Shown here: piece by piece, positions 35,511 to 45,413 of the stretch
Position numbering within the stretch: the stretch's first letter is position 1
Layout of the letters: each line of letters starts with the position of its first letter
Source: Papilionanthe hookeriana x Papilionanthe teres
Lineage: Eukaryota > Streptophyta > Magnoliopsida > Asparagales > Orchidaceae
Direction: 5' to 3'
NCBI GenBank assembly: GCA_022702705.1
Contig: CM040434.1
Coordinates: 54,300,953-54,364,952, forward strand
DNA length: 64,000 nt
The notes under the pieces: model-generated
Database searches by the model: none
Seen by the model: only the letters and a program-made list of their open reading frames with translations
Told to the model about the DNA's origin: nothing
Translations under genes and position numbers: made by a program

Positions 35511-35868
35511 CTTTTTCAAAATTTAAAATTTTTTAATTGTTGTAATTTTTAATTCATTTCTCACATCGTTAATGTCCGATCAATTGATTAAACATATTTT
35601 GCTGTGATTAGATATTTTTTAACTCAAATAAATTCACACAACACAAAACATCACAATTTTTATATAAAATCCAAGTGTTTATAATATTCGTACACTAAAA
35701 TTCAGCGTCGCAATCCAAACCACAACACTCAAAACGCTGAAAACAAACAAACTATGCATATTCTCATATATACTGAGATCAAATATTGAAATCTAAAATA
35801 ACAAAAGCTGCAGATTAAACAAAATTAAATTCAAACTAATTCAACACATAAGCAGATACGAACGTCTT

Positions 35869-37026
35869 CTACTCTTCAGGATCAATACTAAACTCATCTC
35901 TGATATCACCCATTAAACGTAAATGAACGAAAAGATTGTAGAAGGGTCTGTAAGGAAACTCTTCAATAGAATCTTCTTCTATCCATCCTTTCTTTCTCAT
36001 AAGCCGTATGAAACTAGCCTCAAGATGTCCAGAATGATAGAAGTGTTCTTTCATCCTCCATTCAATATGATCAAATAAGTCAGAGATGTTATTAATTGAA
36101 GGCATCACGTTTTGTACCTTTTTTTGCAGCCCTTTGAGTTTCCGTAAGATCATATCAGTTTTATCAGCCAAGGGCCTAATTGAAAAAGAACTCTGAGATG
36201 TTTGATCCACAATAATGGCTCCATCGTTATCATCATCCGGTGTAGGAAACATATCAGTTGGATCTAAAGGTTTCCAAGGCAGAAGTACCTTCTCTCAGGT
36301 TTCATATGAAACTTGGTACTGATTGCAGAGTGCAAAAATTGTAGAAGGATGTCCAAGCCCATAAATTGACCCATGAATAATCAGGCCTAAAGCATACTTC
36401 ACAATAATCGAACCAACATCAATAGGTAGTCCCGCTTGAATACAATAGTTCAGAATCGTACACTCCTTAGAAACTTTATTGAACCTCATAGTGGGTAACA
36501 GTTATGAAGAAATAAAGAAGTGCCAGTGTTTAGAAACGGGGTTTAGAAGTGATGCAGAAAAATGAACATACCCATTTTCTCTTGTTTCCCAATCTTCCGC
36601 TTCATCAGTCAAGTAATGATAGATTTCATTCATATTATTCATTGTAGGGACAAAGTTGGAGTAGTGGAAAACAGGTGTATTCTCTATCGAATATAACTCA
36701 TTAATTCTAGGAGGAGTAAAAGTTACCCATCTGCCTAACACATAGACGACTCCGTTGTTGATTCCGTGTAGATTGGAATATAATTCTTTTACCACAGGGA
36801 TGACTACTGCAGAGGTGGTATGGCACAATACTTCCCAACGTCGTCGCACAATCATCTTTTTGATAGGCGTCGTCGAATTCTCCAATCCTCGATTCAGGAA
36901 TCCTCGTTCCTTGATCAATCTCTTTTTCATCATTACCTTATTGAAGATTCACTGGGCCCCGCAACTGATAAATTTTCTTCTATTGAAAACTCGAGATCTA
37001 GGGATTTCAGGGTGATTGGATGCCAT
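35869..37026 (-). pseudogene. Env-position ORF, first copy (element C)
   Basis: From ATG 37026 (MASNHPEIPRSRVFNRRKF) through 36502-36933, 36295-36489 and 35869-36252. Conserved blocks: IVRRRWEVLCHTTSAVVIPV, VKELYSNL, YVLGRWVTFTPPRINELYSI, and GLGHPSTIFALCNQYQVSYE. These match the family of Athila env-position ORFs. The C-terminal part has a probable helical segment (MILRKLKGLQKKVQNVM). An early TGA and frame changes near 36490 and 36290 inactivate it. It lies just downstream of integrase, as in other Athila elements. Confidence 0.8.
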
Positions 37027-37154
37027 AATGATGAGCTTTAGTGGAGTTTCAATTCGTTTTTAGGATATAGATAGTTTAGAATTCGAGTTCTAGGAGTTTT
37101 TAAAGAGTTAAAACCACTTAGAATCGCTAGAAACCGTCAAAATAACTCCCTAAA

Positions 37155-37310
37155 TCGTCCATTCGCCGAACTCGCCGTCGGCGGCATCGATCTCGCCTTC
37201 GGCGGCGTCGATCTCACCGTCGGTGGATTCTTTAATAACATAAACTGAACTTGGTGGGAAAAACTCGCCGTCGGCGGGTTCGATCTTGCCGTCGGCGGCC
37301 AAGGCAAAAA
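37155..37310. repeat. GC-rich CGCCGTCGGCGG block before the first env-position ORF
   Basis: Five or so degenerate TCGCCGTCGGCGGCGTCGAT words, about 130-290 bp upstream of the ORF start in the minus sense. The minus-strand frames 37137-37407 are products of this repeat. Confidence 0.6.
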
Positions 37311-37470
37311 TTGCCCAGTTTCTCTCTGGTCTGAATGTGTTCCAAATTTTTCTATGGATCCAATGATCGTGATGATCATAAGGGTAAATTCGAGTAATAG
37401 AATTCATTCATACCACAAACTATCAATCAATCAAATAGATATACTATTATTGCATATATAGATAACTATG

Positions 37471-37514
37471 GGTTGCCTCCCATAAAGCGCTTGGTTTAAC
37501 GTCGTCAGCCCGAC
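37471..37514 (-). other. Athila-type post-integrase conserved sequence (C)
   Basis: Minus strand: GTCGGGCTGACGACGTTAAA followed by CCAAGCGCTTTATGGGAGG-type block. Same as in A and B. Confidence 0.7.
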
Positions 37515-37679
37515 CTATTCAAAGTGTTAATCAGGTTGACTACGCATTAAAACCTCTTTAAAATTTAGTCTTTTACCCTCAAAATATGGTTTTAATCTAT
37601 GTCTATTTACTTTGAATCTGTTTCCAGTCTTCGGATTTTCAATTTCAACAACTCCGTATGTAAATACTTGAGTTATAAT

Positions 37680-38989
37680 AAAAGGTCCTAACTATCGAGA
37701 TTTCAATTTCCCAAGAAATGATTTTAGCCTTGTATTATACAACAATACTTCTTGTCCTGGTTCAAAATTATTTTGGTTAATCTTCCGATCATGCCATATC
37801 TTCATTTTCTCTTTATAGATTCTATTGTTATTATAGGATTCATTCCTTAATTCCTCTAATTCATTCATCAGCAACAATCTTTTCTCACCAGCATCTTTCA
37901 AACTATAATTAAATTCTTTAATCGCCCAATATGTTTTATGCTCTAATTCAACTGGAAAGTGGCAAGTCTTTCCATAAATAAGTCTATAAAGTGTCATTCC
38001 AATCAGAGTTTTATAAGCAGTCCTGTATGCCCATAATACAGTGTCTAGTCTTGTGGACCAATCTAATCTACTAGGGTTTATAGTCTTTTCTAAAATTTGT
38101 TTAATTTCTCGATTAGAAACTTCAGCTAATCCACTGGTCTGTGGAAGACAAGCAGTAGATATTTTATGAATAATATTAAATTTTTCTGCCAATCTTTGAA
38201 TATATTTATTCTTAAAATGGGATCCTCCGTTAGTGATAATCACTCTCGGCATTCCGTATCTTGTGAAAATGTTTTTCATTAAAAATTTTGAAACACTCTT
38301 AGCATCACAACAAGGTAAGGCCTGTGCTTCAATCCACTTATAAACATAATTAATAATAATTAATATATATGAGTTTCCAAATGAAGGAATAAATGGTCCC
38401 ATGAAATCTAATCCCCAAACATAAAAAATTTCAACTTCTAATATGAAATTTAGAGGCATTTCATTTCTTCTAGATATATTACTTACTCGTTGGCATTTAT
38501 CACAAGTTTTGATATATCTATAAACATCTCTAAATAAGTAGGCCAATAAAATCTAGCTTGTAAAATTTTATGTGCAGTTTTGTCAGTCCCGAAATGTCCT
38601 CCAAAATCAGAATCGTGACATTTTTGAATAATCTGTTCAGTTTCTTCATAATACACACATCTTCTAATAATAAGATCCTTAAATTGCTTATATAAATATG
38701 GTTCATCCCAAAAATATGATTTAGCATCATGAATGAATTTTTTCTGTTGTTGCAGAGTTAGCATAAGTGGTAAAATATCACTTACAATATAATTAACTAT
38801 ATCAGCATACCAAGGTATTTTCCACTCATTTATATTATAAAGTTGTTCATCAGGGAAACTGTCTGTAATTTCATTGTCAGTGTCAGATAATTCGCAATAT
38901 TCTAATCTTGACAAATGATCCGTAATTCGATTATCAGTTCCCTTTCTATTTATTACTTCAAAATCAAATTCTTGCTCAGTAATATCCAT
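37680..38989 (-). pseudogene. Element C integrase (frameshifted)
   Basis: Two overlapping minus frames. The upstream one (38483-38989) carries the zinc-binding start (FGGHFGTDKTAHKILQARFY) and the downstream one (37692-38546) CDKCQRVSN, then the core: GLDFMGPF with the first Asp, ITNGGSHF where the second catalytic Asp is normally found, and LAEVSNREIKQILEKT with the Glu. The Asp-to-Asn change at ITNGGSHF would abolish DDE catalysis on its own. LNKL-like C-terminal residues EPGQEVLLYNTRLKSF precede the end. The frameshift near 38500 is a second lesion. Confidence 0.85.
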
Positions 38990-39573
38990 CTAATTAATCT
39001 CAGTTTGGTATCCTTCTTTTGCATTAAATATTTAATAGCAGAATGATCAGTATGCACAATACATTTAGTTCCAATTAAATAAGATCTAAATTTATCTAAA
39101 GCATATACAATTGTTAATAATTCTTTTTCTGTAACTGTATAGTTAATTTCAACATTATTAAGAGTTTTATCAGCATAGTATATAACTTTAAAAATTTTAT
39201 CATATCTTTGTCCAAGAAAAGCTCCTATAGCATAATCACTAGCATCACAAATAAGTTCAAATGGTTTCTCCCAATTAGGTGAAACTATTATAGGTGTTGT
39301 GATTAATTTATCCTTTAATAATTCAAAAGCATTTAAGCATTCTTTAGTAAATTCAAATTTCTTGTCCTTTTCTAAAAGTTGACATAGAGGTTTGGTAATT
39401 TTTGAAAAATCTTTTATGTAGCGTCTGTAAAAACCAGCATGTACAAGAAAACTTCTTACCCCTCTCACTGTAGTAGGAGGTAGTAATTTAGCTATAACTT
39501 GAATTTTTGCAGAGTCTACTTCCATGCCATTTTCTGAAATTTTATGCCCTAATACAATTCCTCCTGCAACCAT
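38953..39573 (-). pseudogene. Element C RNase H domain
   Basis: Open 206-codon frame. It includes the RT thumb/connection (GVRSFLVHAGFYRRYIKDFS) and RNase H with catalytic residues in FELICDASDYAIGAFLG, TVTEKELLTIVYALDKFRSY and CIVHTDHSAIKYLM. All three acidic residues are visible. Frames change at both ends, where it would join RT and integrase. Confidence 0.85.
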
Positions 39574-39599
39574 AAATTGACATTTCTCTCAATTTAGAA

Positions 39600-40241
39600 C
39601 TAAATTAGTTTTTTCGCATAGCTCCAAAACAAATTTTCAAGATGATCCAAGCATGCGTCAAATGATGTTCTAATTACAGAGAAATCATCCATAAATACTT
39701 CTATTCCATCATTAATTAATTTACTAAATATAGATATCATACATCTCTGAAATTTTGCAGGTGCATTACTTAATCCAAAAGGCATCATTAAAAAAGCAAA
39801 CATTCCATAAGGACTAGTAAATGTAGTTTTCTCTTGATCCTCAATAGCAATAGGAATTTGATGGTAGTCAGTATATCCATAAAAAAAACAAAAGTATTTG
39901 TGCCCAGCAAGTCTATCCAACATTTGATCTAAAAATAGTAAAGGGAAGTGATCTTTCCTGGTAGCCGCATTTAATTTTCTATAGTCAATACATATACGTC
40001 ATCCAGTAACTTATCTGATAGGTATCAAATCATTATGTTCATTAGCTTCAACAGTCACTCCTCCTTTCTTAGGAACACAATGAATTGGGCTTACCCAAGC
40101 ACTGTCCAAAATAGGATATATAATATCATTGTCTAACCATTTTAATATCTCTTTCTTGACTACATATTTCATCATCAGGTTTAATCTCCTTTGGGGATCA
40201 ACTCTTGGTTTATGTTCATTATCCAAAATAATTCTGTGCAT
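39600..40241 (-). pseudogene. Element C reverse transcriptase (broken)
   Basis: Two frames: 40011-40241 (EILKWLDNDIIYPILDSAWV, then SPIHCVPKKGG) and 39600-39923 (YHQIPIAIEDQEKTTFTSPY, MPFGLSNAPAKFQRCM, EVFMDDFSV). These are the finger and palm motifs of Ty3/gypsy RT; the FMDD box and following SV residues are of Athila type. A frame break lies near 39930-40010. The protein would copy element RNA in the particle. Confidence 0.88.
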
Positions 40242-40273
40242 ACAGATTGAAGGACAAATTCCTTTAATATCTG

Positions 40274-40492
40274 CTAAGATCCAACAAAAAGCTTTCTTAT
40301 ACTTCTTAATGTGCCTAAAAGTTTTTGCACTTGTAATTCGTTTAATTCTGGCGATATAATAACCGGTAAAGTTAAAGAATTTCCCAAAAATGCATACTTC
40401 AAATGAGTAGTTAAAATTTTTAACTCAAGTTCAAGAGGTTTTATAATTGACGAAACTATATTCTTTTCAGCATTTTCCGTAATATCCAACAT
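40274..40492 (-). pseudogene. Element C protease-RT linker
   Basis: Holds LELELKILTTHLKYAFLGNS and LTLPVIISPELNELQVQKLL, the conserved segment before RT in Athila polyproteins. It is the reference for locating the pol deletion in A and B. Confidence 0.75.
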
Positions 40493-40726
40493 CTCAAATC
40501 TTTCTTGTATATAGTCTAATTCTTCATTTTCTGCTTCTTCAAATAATTCTGCTTTTTCTATTTATTGTTTATCTTCAAAGTATTCTTTAAAATGTTCATT
40601 TTGCAGATGTCCAAAATTTTCCATTCGAAAACATTCATCATGTTTTTCAATAGCAGGGTATTTCATTAATTTTGTAATGTTGAAAGTTACTTCTTGATCA
40701 TTTACTCTCATAGTTAATTCTCTTTT

Positions 40727-41407
40727 TTAAACATCAATCATAGCTCTTCCAGTAGCTAAGAATGGTCTTCCTAAAATTATGGGTATTTCTTTATTTTCCT
40801 CTATATCTAAAACAATAAAATCCACAGGAAAGATAATTTTATCCACTTTTACTAACATTTCTTTGAAAACTCCTTTAGGATATGTCACTGAACAATCCGT
40901 TAACTGAAGAGTTACTGCAGTAGGAGAGACTTCTCCTAAACCTAATCTTTTAAAAATTGATAGAGGCATAAGATTAATGCTGGCTCCCAAGTCACATAAA
41001 GCTTTTCTATAAAATTTTTCTCCAATAGCACAAGGTATAGTGAAACTACGAGGATCTTTTACTTTCTTAGGAAGCTTTTTCTGAATAATTGCACTACACT
41101 CTTCGCTAAGTGCAACAGTTTCATTGTCTGTGAACTTTCTCTTCTTGTTTAAAATATCTTTCATAAACTTCACATAATTGGGCATTTGTTCTAATGCTTC
41201 TATAAAGGGAATATTCACCGTTAATTTCTTCAGGATTTCAAGGAATTTAGAAAATTGTTTATCCTTTTGATGTTGCTTTAATCGCTGAGGAAATGGTGGT
41301 GGTGGTTTTTCTACATAAATTTTCATTGGTATTAGTGAATATTCTAAATCTTGATCTTGCTGATCCTTTTCTTTTTCAGTTTCCACTTTCTCTTTTTCAA
41401 TTTTCAT
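40727..41407 (-). pseudogene. Element C protease with preceding linker
   Basis: A 226-codon open frame. KPPPPFPQRLKQHQKDKQFS begins the linker; KALCDLGASINLMPLSIFKR holds the aspartic protease active site (DLGA) with ILGRPFLATGRAMIDV as the second conserved block. The protease cleaves the gag-pol polyprotein. This segment is itself intact apart from its joins to gag and RT. Confidence 0.88.
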
Positions 41408-41409
41408 TT

Positions 41410-42749
41410 CTTTTTGTACTCTTGTTTCTAATTATTTTCCACTTCGTAACTGTATCTCTTTGATTTGTTTCTTTTCCTTGGTCTTTAGGATTAATTTCCA
41501 CATTACTAGGAAAAGTTCTAGGAATTCTGTTATTAAGCGCAGTAGCGATATGCCCAAGTTGAGTTTCAATATTTTTAATAGCAATTCCTTGATTTGTAAT
41601 TGGTTTCCTTGAATTTGTAACTAATTTCCTTGATTCTGCAAATGCTGACCCATATGTAATATCAATTATTCCATAGATAACTTCTTTTCTTTAAATTGAG
41701 AGTTATTATTAAATCCAAGTGAATAAGAAGGTTTATAATTAGAATTTCCTTGGTTAGATGAATTTTCTAATGGGTTTACTGAGTTGTTCGCCCATTGTTG
41801 ATTAGTAGAATTGTTATTCCAATTAAAATTTGGATGATTCTTCCAACCAGGGTTATAATAATTTGAATAAGGATTATTGGGTCTATTGTTAATAGCATTT
41901 AAAGTTTCATAAGAAGGTTGAACATCCACAAATTTCCCAGATGAATTTTCTTATATTATAGTAGGAGAATAACTCATTCCAAAATGATCTAATTTCTTAG
42001 ATATAACAGCAATCTAAGTAGCTAACATAGATATTACATCATAATCATGGATACTAGCTATTTTTTTAGGATTTAGCCTTTCAGAAGGCCATTGAAAATT
42101 GTTGGTAGCCATTTCTTCAATTAACGAATAATCCTCATCAAATGGTTTTGTCATTAATGAACCACCAGCAGCAGCATTAATAATAAATCTAAGAGATCCT
42201 ACTAATCCATTATAAAAATTTTGAATAAGTAACCAATCCGATAACGCATGATGTGGGCATTTCCTAAAAAGATCTTTAAATCTCTCCCAAGCTTCGTATA
42301 TCGATTCTCCGTCAAACTGACTAAAAGAGGTTATATCATTTCTAAGCTTAGCAGTTTTTGAAGGAGGAAAGTATTTGGATAAAAATTTTTGTGATAATTC
42401 TCCTCAAGTTCTAATAGATCCAGGTGCTAACGAATTTAACCACATCTTAGCCTTATCCCTTAAAGAAAAAGGAAAAAGCCTAAGTCAAACAACATCATTA
42501 GATACTCCGTCATATTTAAAAGTAGCACAAAGTTCTAAAAACTAGCGAGATGTAAATTAGGATCTTCGTTTGGTGAACCACTAAATTTATTATTTTGTAC
42601 CATTTGGATAATTGCAGGTTTAAGTCAAATGAATTAGCCGCTACATCAGGATTTTGGATAGTTAAGTGAATTTCATCTAATGTAGTGTTAGCGTAATCTC
42701 TTAAACGTCTCAGTTGATTTGTATTTTCAATTGCTGGATTATTTGCCAT
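41410..42749 (-). pseudogene. gag: Element C gag (decayed)
   Basis: From ATG 42749 (NQLRRLRDYANTTLDEIHLT) with open parts 42516-42749 and 41666-41929 (NPYSNYYNPGWKNHPNFNW). The sequence between shows the gag core (WLNS, KFLSKYFPPSKT-like, then SYEAWERF) in broken frames. Clear homology to gag of A and B. Confidence 0.8.
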
Positions 42750-42951
42750 TTGATTTAAATTTATGATTTTTCTTTTCTGTTTTCTAATTTTTTAATTGTG
42801 TGTTCTAATTCCGAATCGTAAGGTATTAAATTTTCAGTTCCAAATTTGCGCATACATAATATAAATTAAAACTTAAGTAATTTTAAAATAGTCCGTTACT
42901 CTAGTAATTATTTTAATAATTATTTTACTAATTACTTTAATAATTACTTTA

Positions 42952-42971
42952 CTTCTCCGGCAACGACGCCA
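42952..42971 (-). promoter_or_regulatory. Primer-binding site of element C
   Basis: Minus strand TGGCGTCGTTGCCGGAGAAG, next to the 5' LTR; complementary to the 3' end of tRNA-Asp with one or two mismatches. Its core TGGCGTCGTTG equals the fossil site within B's LTR. Confidence 0.8.
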
Positions 42972-42977
42972 AAAACT

Positions 42978-44475
42978 TGACACGCGGGGGTGTTGGTGCG
43001 TAAATTTATAAGTGTTAACAAATGTAAAAATAAGATAATATTCAATAATAGCAAAGTTATCCCTTATTAACGCAAGTATACGTATCGTTCAAGTAATACA
43101 GGGCTCTAATGGAGTCCTAGATATCGATCCCACAAAGAATTTAGAGATTATGAACTAATTACAGCAGTTGAAATTACTATCTAGTAAACGTAAATAAAGA
43201 ACAATTATACTAAATTCTACTACTAATCTTGAATGGGAAGTTTTAATATAGAAAAGTACCTCTCCCCTTGTTAAGAGAATTAAGTGAATGGATAATCAAA
43301 TTAGTTAGAATTATATTGTGTCAAATTGGAGCATTACTATTCATTACCCTTTGGTCCAGACATAAATAATATTGACTAATCCTATGCTTCGTTATCGAAT
43401 CGCGCGCTGAGGCCGGGAGGATACCGGCTCTTACTCGGAGCTCCATGTTCCCTCGCTCGAGGGCTAACATCTACACTTCAGCACCCAAACGATAGGACCG
43501 AATTGAGGATTTTAGTCTGTTACTCTAAAATCTCCAATTCTACGCCCGATAAATAATATTTCCCTATTTATTTGCACCCTCCTTTCAAGGACTTTGACCT
43601 CCCCAAATCTCGGATGTAATCATTACTTTAGTTGTAAAATCAACAGATTTTAACAGATCAATTGGCCAAATTGAAAGTAAATTAAGATTTAAGTAAAAAG
43701 ATTATCACAATTTTTATTGAATATTTTAGGCACAACTAATTCAATTTTCCATTTCACAAAATCTCAAAACAAGGAGAAAGACAGAGAAGACTACTCAGAG
43801 TGCATAGAAAGAATAACACAAAACTTGGATTTCATATAAAATCAAAGTTACAAAATAATAAACACAACTTATCTCGATTTTTCTCCCCAAGCAGACTCCT
43901 TGAAGTTCCTCTGACTCTTCCTTCTTGTACAACACACTCAACTAAACTCACTATTATATTCTCTAGAACACACTTACACACACTAATGACACTTTGGAGA
44001 CACTAAAGACACTAAAGAAGGACACACATTCGGCCTAAATTCATCTCTTTTTAAAGAGGGAGAAATATTTCCAAAGGTTAGTTATGCACCTCTTCAAAAA
44101 GCGTCCAGATTCAATGAATCTTGCTTGAACGACCTTCTTGCCGTCGGCAGGCTCGTTGGCGCCGTCGGCGGGCTTATAGAACATAGGCCAACTGCTCAGG
44201 CTCGCTGTCAACGGGCTCGATATCACTGTCGGTGGGATCCTTTATAATATATTTGCATGCTCTCGGAAAAACACGCCGTCGGCAGCTAAGTTCAACTTTT
44301 GTCTCTTTTGGTTCTTTTTGTTCCAGATTCGCTCTTTTTCTCATCTTTTTGCTCCATTATCTATAAATCTTCATACCTGCAATAAAACATAGAAAATACC
44401 TTTCTTTAAAGTGCAATATCATCAAAAATTAATATAAAATCGGTATGAATTTCTTTATACATTTTTCTTTGGTCA
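42978..44475 (-). repeat. Element C 5' LTR
   Basis: Plus-orientation ends TGACACGCGGGGGTG... and ...TTGGTCA. High similarity to 30980-32490. GC-rich block at about 44140-44285. The hairpin arms have changed here (TTCATTA, TAAATAA), unlike the other LTRs. Confidence 0.9.
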
Positions 44476-44480
44476 ATGAT
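44476..44480. other. Target-site duplication of element C, right
   Basis: ATGAT. Confidence 0.85.
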
Positions 44481-45045
44481 GATATAAATGAGGATGTTAT
44501 TAGTAGAATTCAAGTTGGTTGGTTAAAGTGGAAGAATGCTTTGGGCCTATTGTGTGATATAAAAGTATCACTTAGATTGAAATTTCTTTTTGTAAGGTGG
44601 TGGTGAGACCTGCAATGCTCTATGGCGCTGAATGTTAGCCTTCAAAAGAGAACCCTTGAACTAAGTAAGTGTTGTCGAGATAAGAATGTTTAGGTGGATG
44701 ATTGACTTTACACTTAGAGACAAAATGTGAAATGAATATATCTTTGATAGGGTTGGTGTAGCTCCAACGGTAGACAAAATGAGAGAAAGCCCCTTAGATT
44801 TTTTGTCACATTAAACGTCGACCATCTGATGATTTGATCAGGAGAGTAGATGTTTTATATTAGACTTATGTTAAGAAAAGCAGAGGTAGAACTAGAAAGA
44901 CATGGAATATTGTATAAAAAAAATGATCTTAACTTTTTAGATGTAAATGAGAATACGACACTCAATATGACGCAATGGAGAAGAAGGATTCATGTAGCCG
45001 ACCCCACTTAGTGGGATAAAGGTTTATTTCTGTTGTTGTATTAAA
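44481..45045 (+). pseudogene. RTE-type LINE RT relic, right part
   Basis: Continues the frame of 30900-30979: INEDVISRIQVGWLKWKNAL, then VVRPAMLYGAECWPSK after a frame change, then KRRPSDDLIRRVDVLY and GRTRKTWN, ending with the ADPT and CCCCACTTAGTGGGATAA terminus and a TTGTTG tail. This is the C-terminal end of a plant RTE-clade RT. Numerous stops. Confidence 0.85.
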
Positions 45046-45413
45046 GCATTCTTTTTGTAATTGTACCTTGCTTCATAGCATTATGTTTACGCTATAATAA
45101 TTTTTATTCTTCTATTTAATCATCCCAATGGATAGATAGCCCATGAGCTCGAGGAAGTTAATCCAATTGAGGAACAACTTAAATCAGATATGCTCAATGG
45201 AAAATGACAACTTTTATACACAACATCGAGATCCATTCTTAATTCATAGGTTTTGTTTTTTCTCTTTTTTTAGAGTTCAACAATAATACAACAAACATTT
45301 GTAAATTTTTCACTACTTGTTGAGCAAAGAACCATCTCTAGTACAAACACTATCACGACATAAAATCTTAAGTAAATGAATAACCTAGATCAAGACAATT
45401 TTTTGTTGCATTA
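45046..45413. other. Intergenic, no recognised feature
   Basis: AT-rich sequence between the LINE tail and the LTR-like block that begins at 45414. Confidence 0.4.

Larger units (their letters stand above)
30980..44475 (-). mobile_element. LTR retrotransposon C: Athila-like with full pol and two env-position ORFs
   Basis: A 13.5-kb element in minus orientation with LTRs at 42978-44475 (5') and 30980-32490 (3') and an exact ATGAT duplication. Reading right to left: primer site, gag, protease, RT, RNase H, integrase, post-integrase block, two tandem env-position ORFs, non-coding DNA with hairpin and PPT. The RT motif VFMDDFSV and the extra ORFs place it in the Athila lineage. All genes have stops or frameshifts, so it is no longer active, but it models the partner that A and B would have needed. 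Confidence 0.9.

Noticed and set aside
37137..37407. Minus-strand frames with repeated DGEIDAADGE
   Set aside because: Products of the GC-rich repeated words before the env-position ORF.
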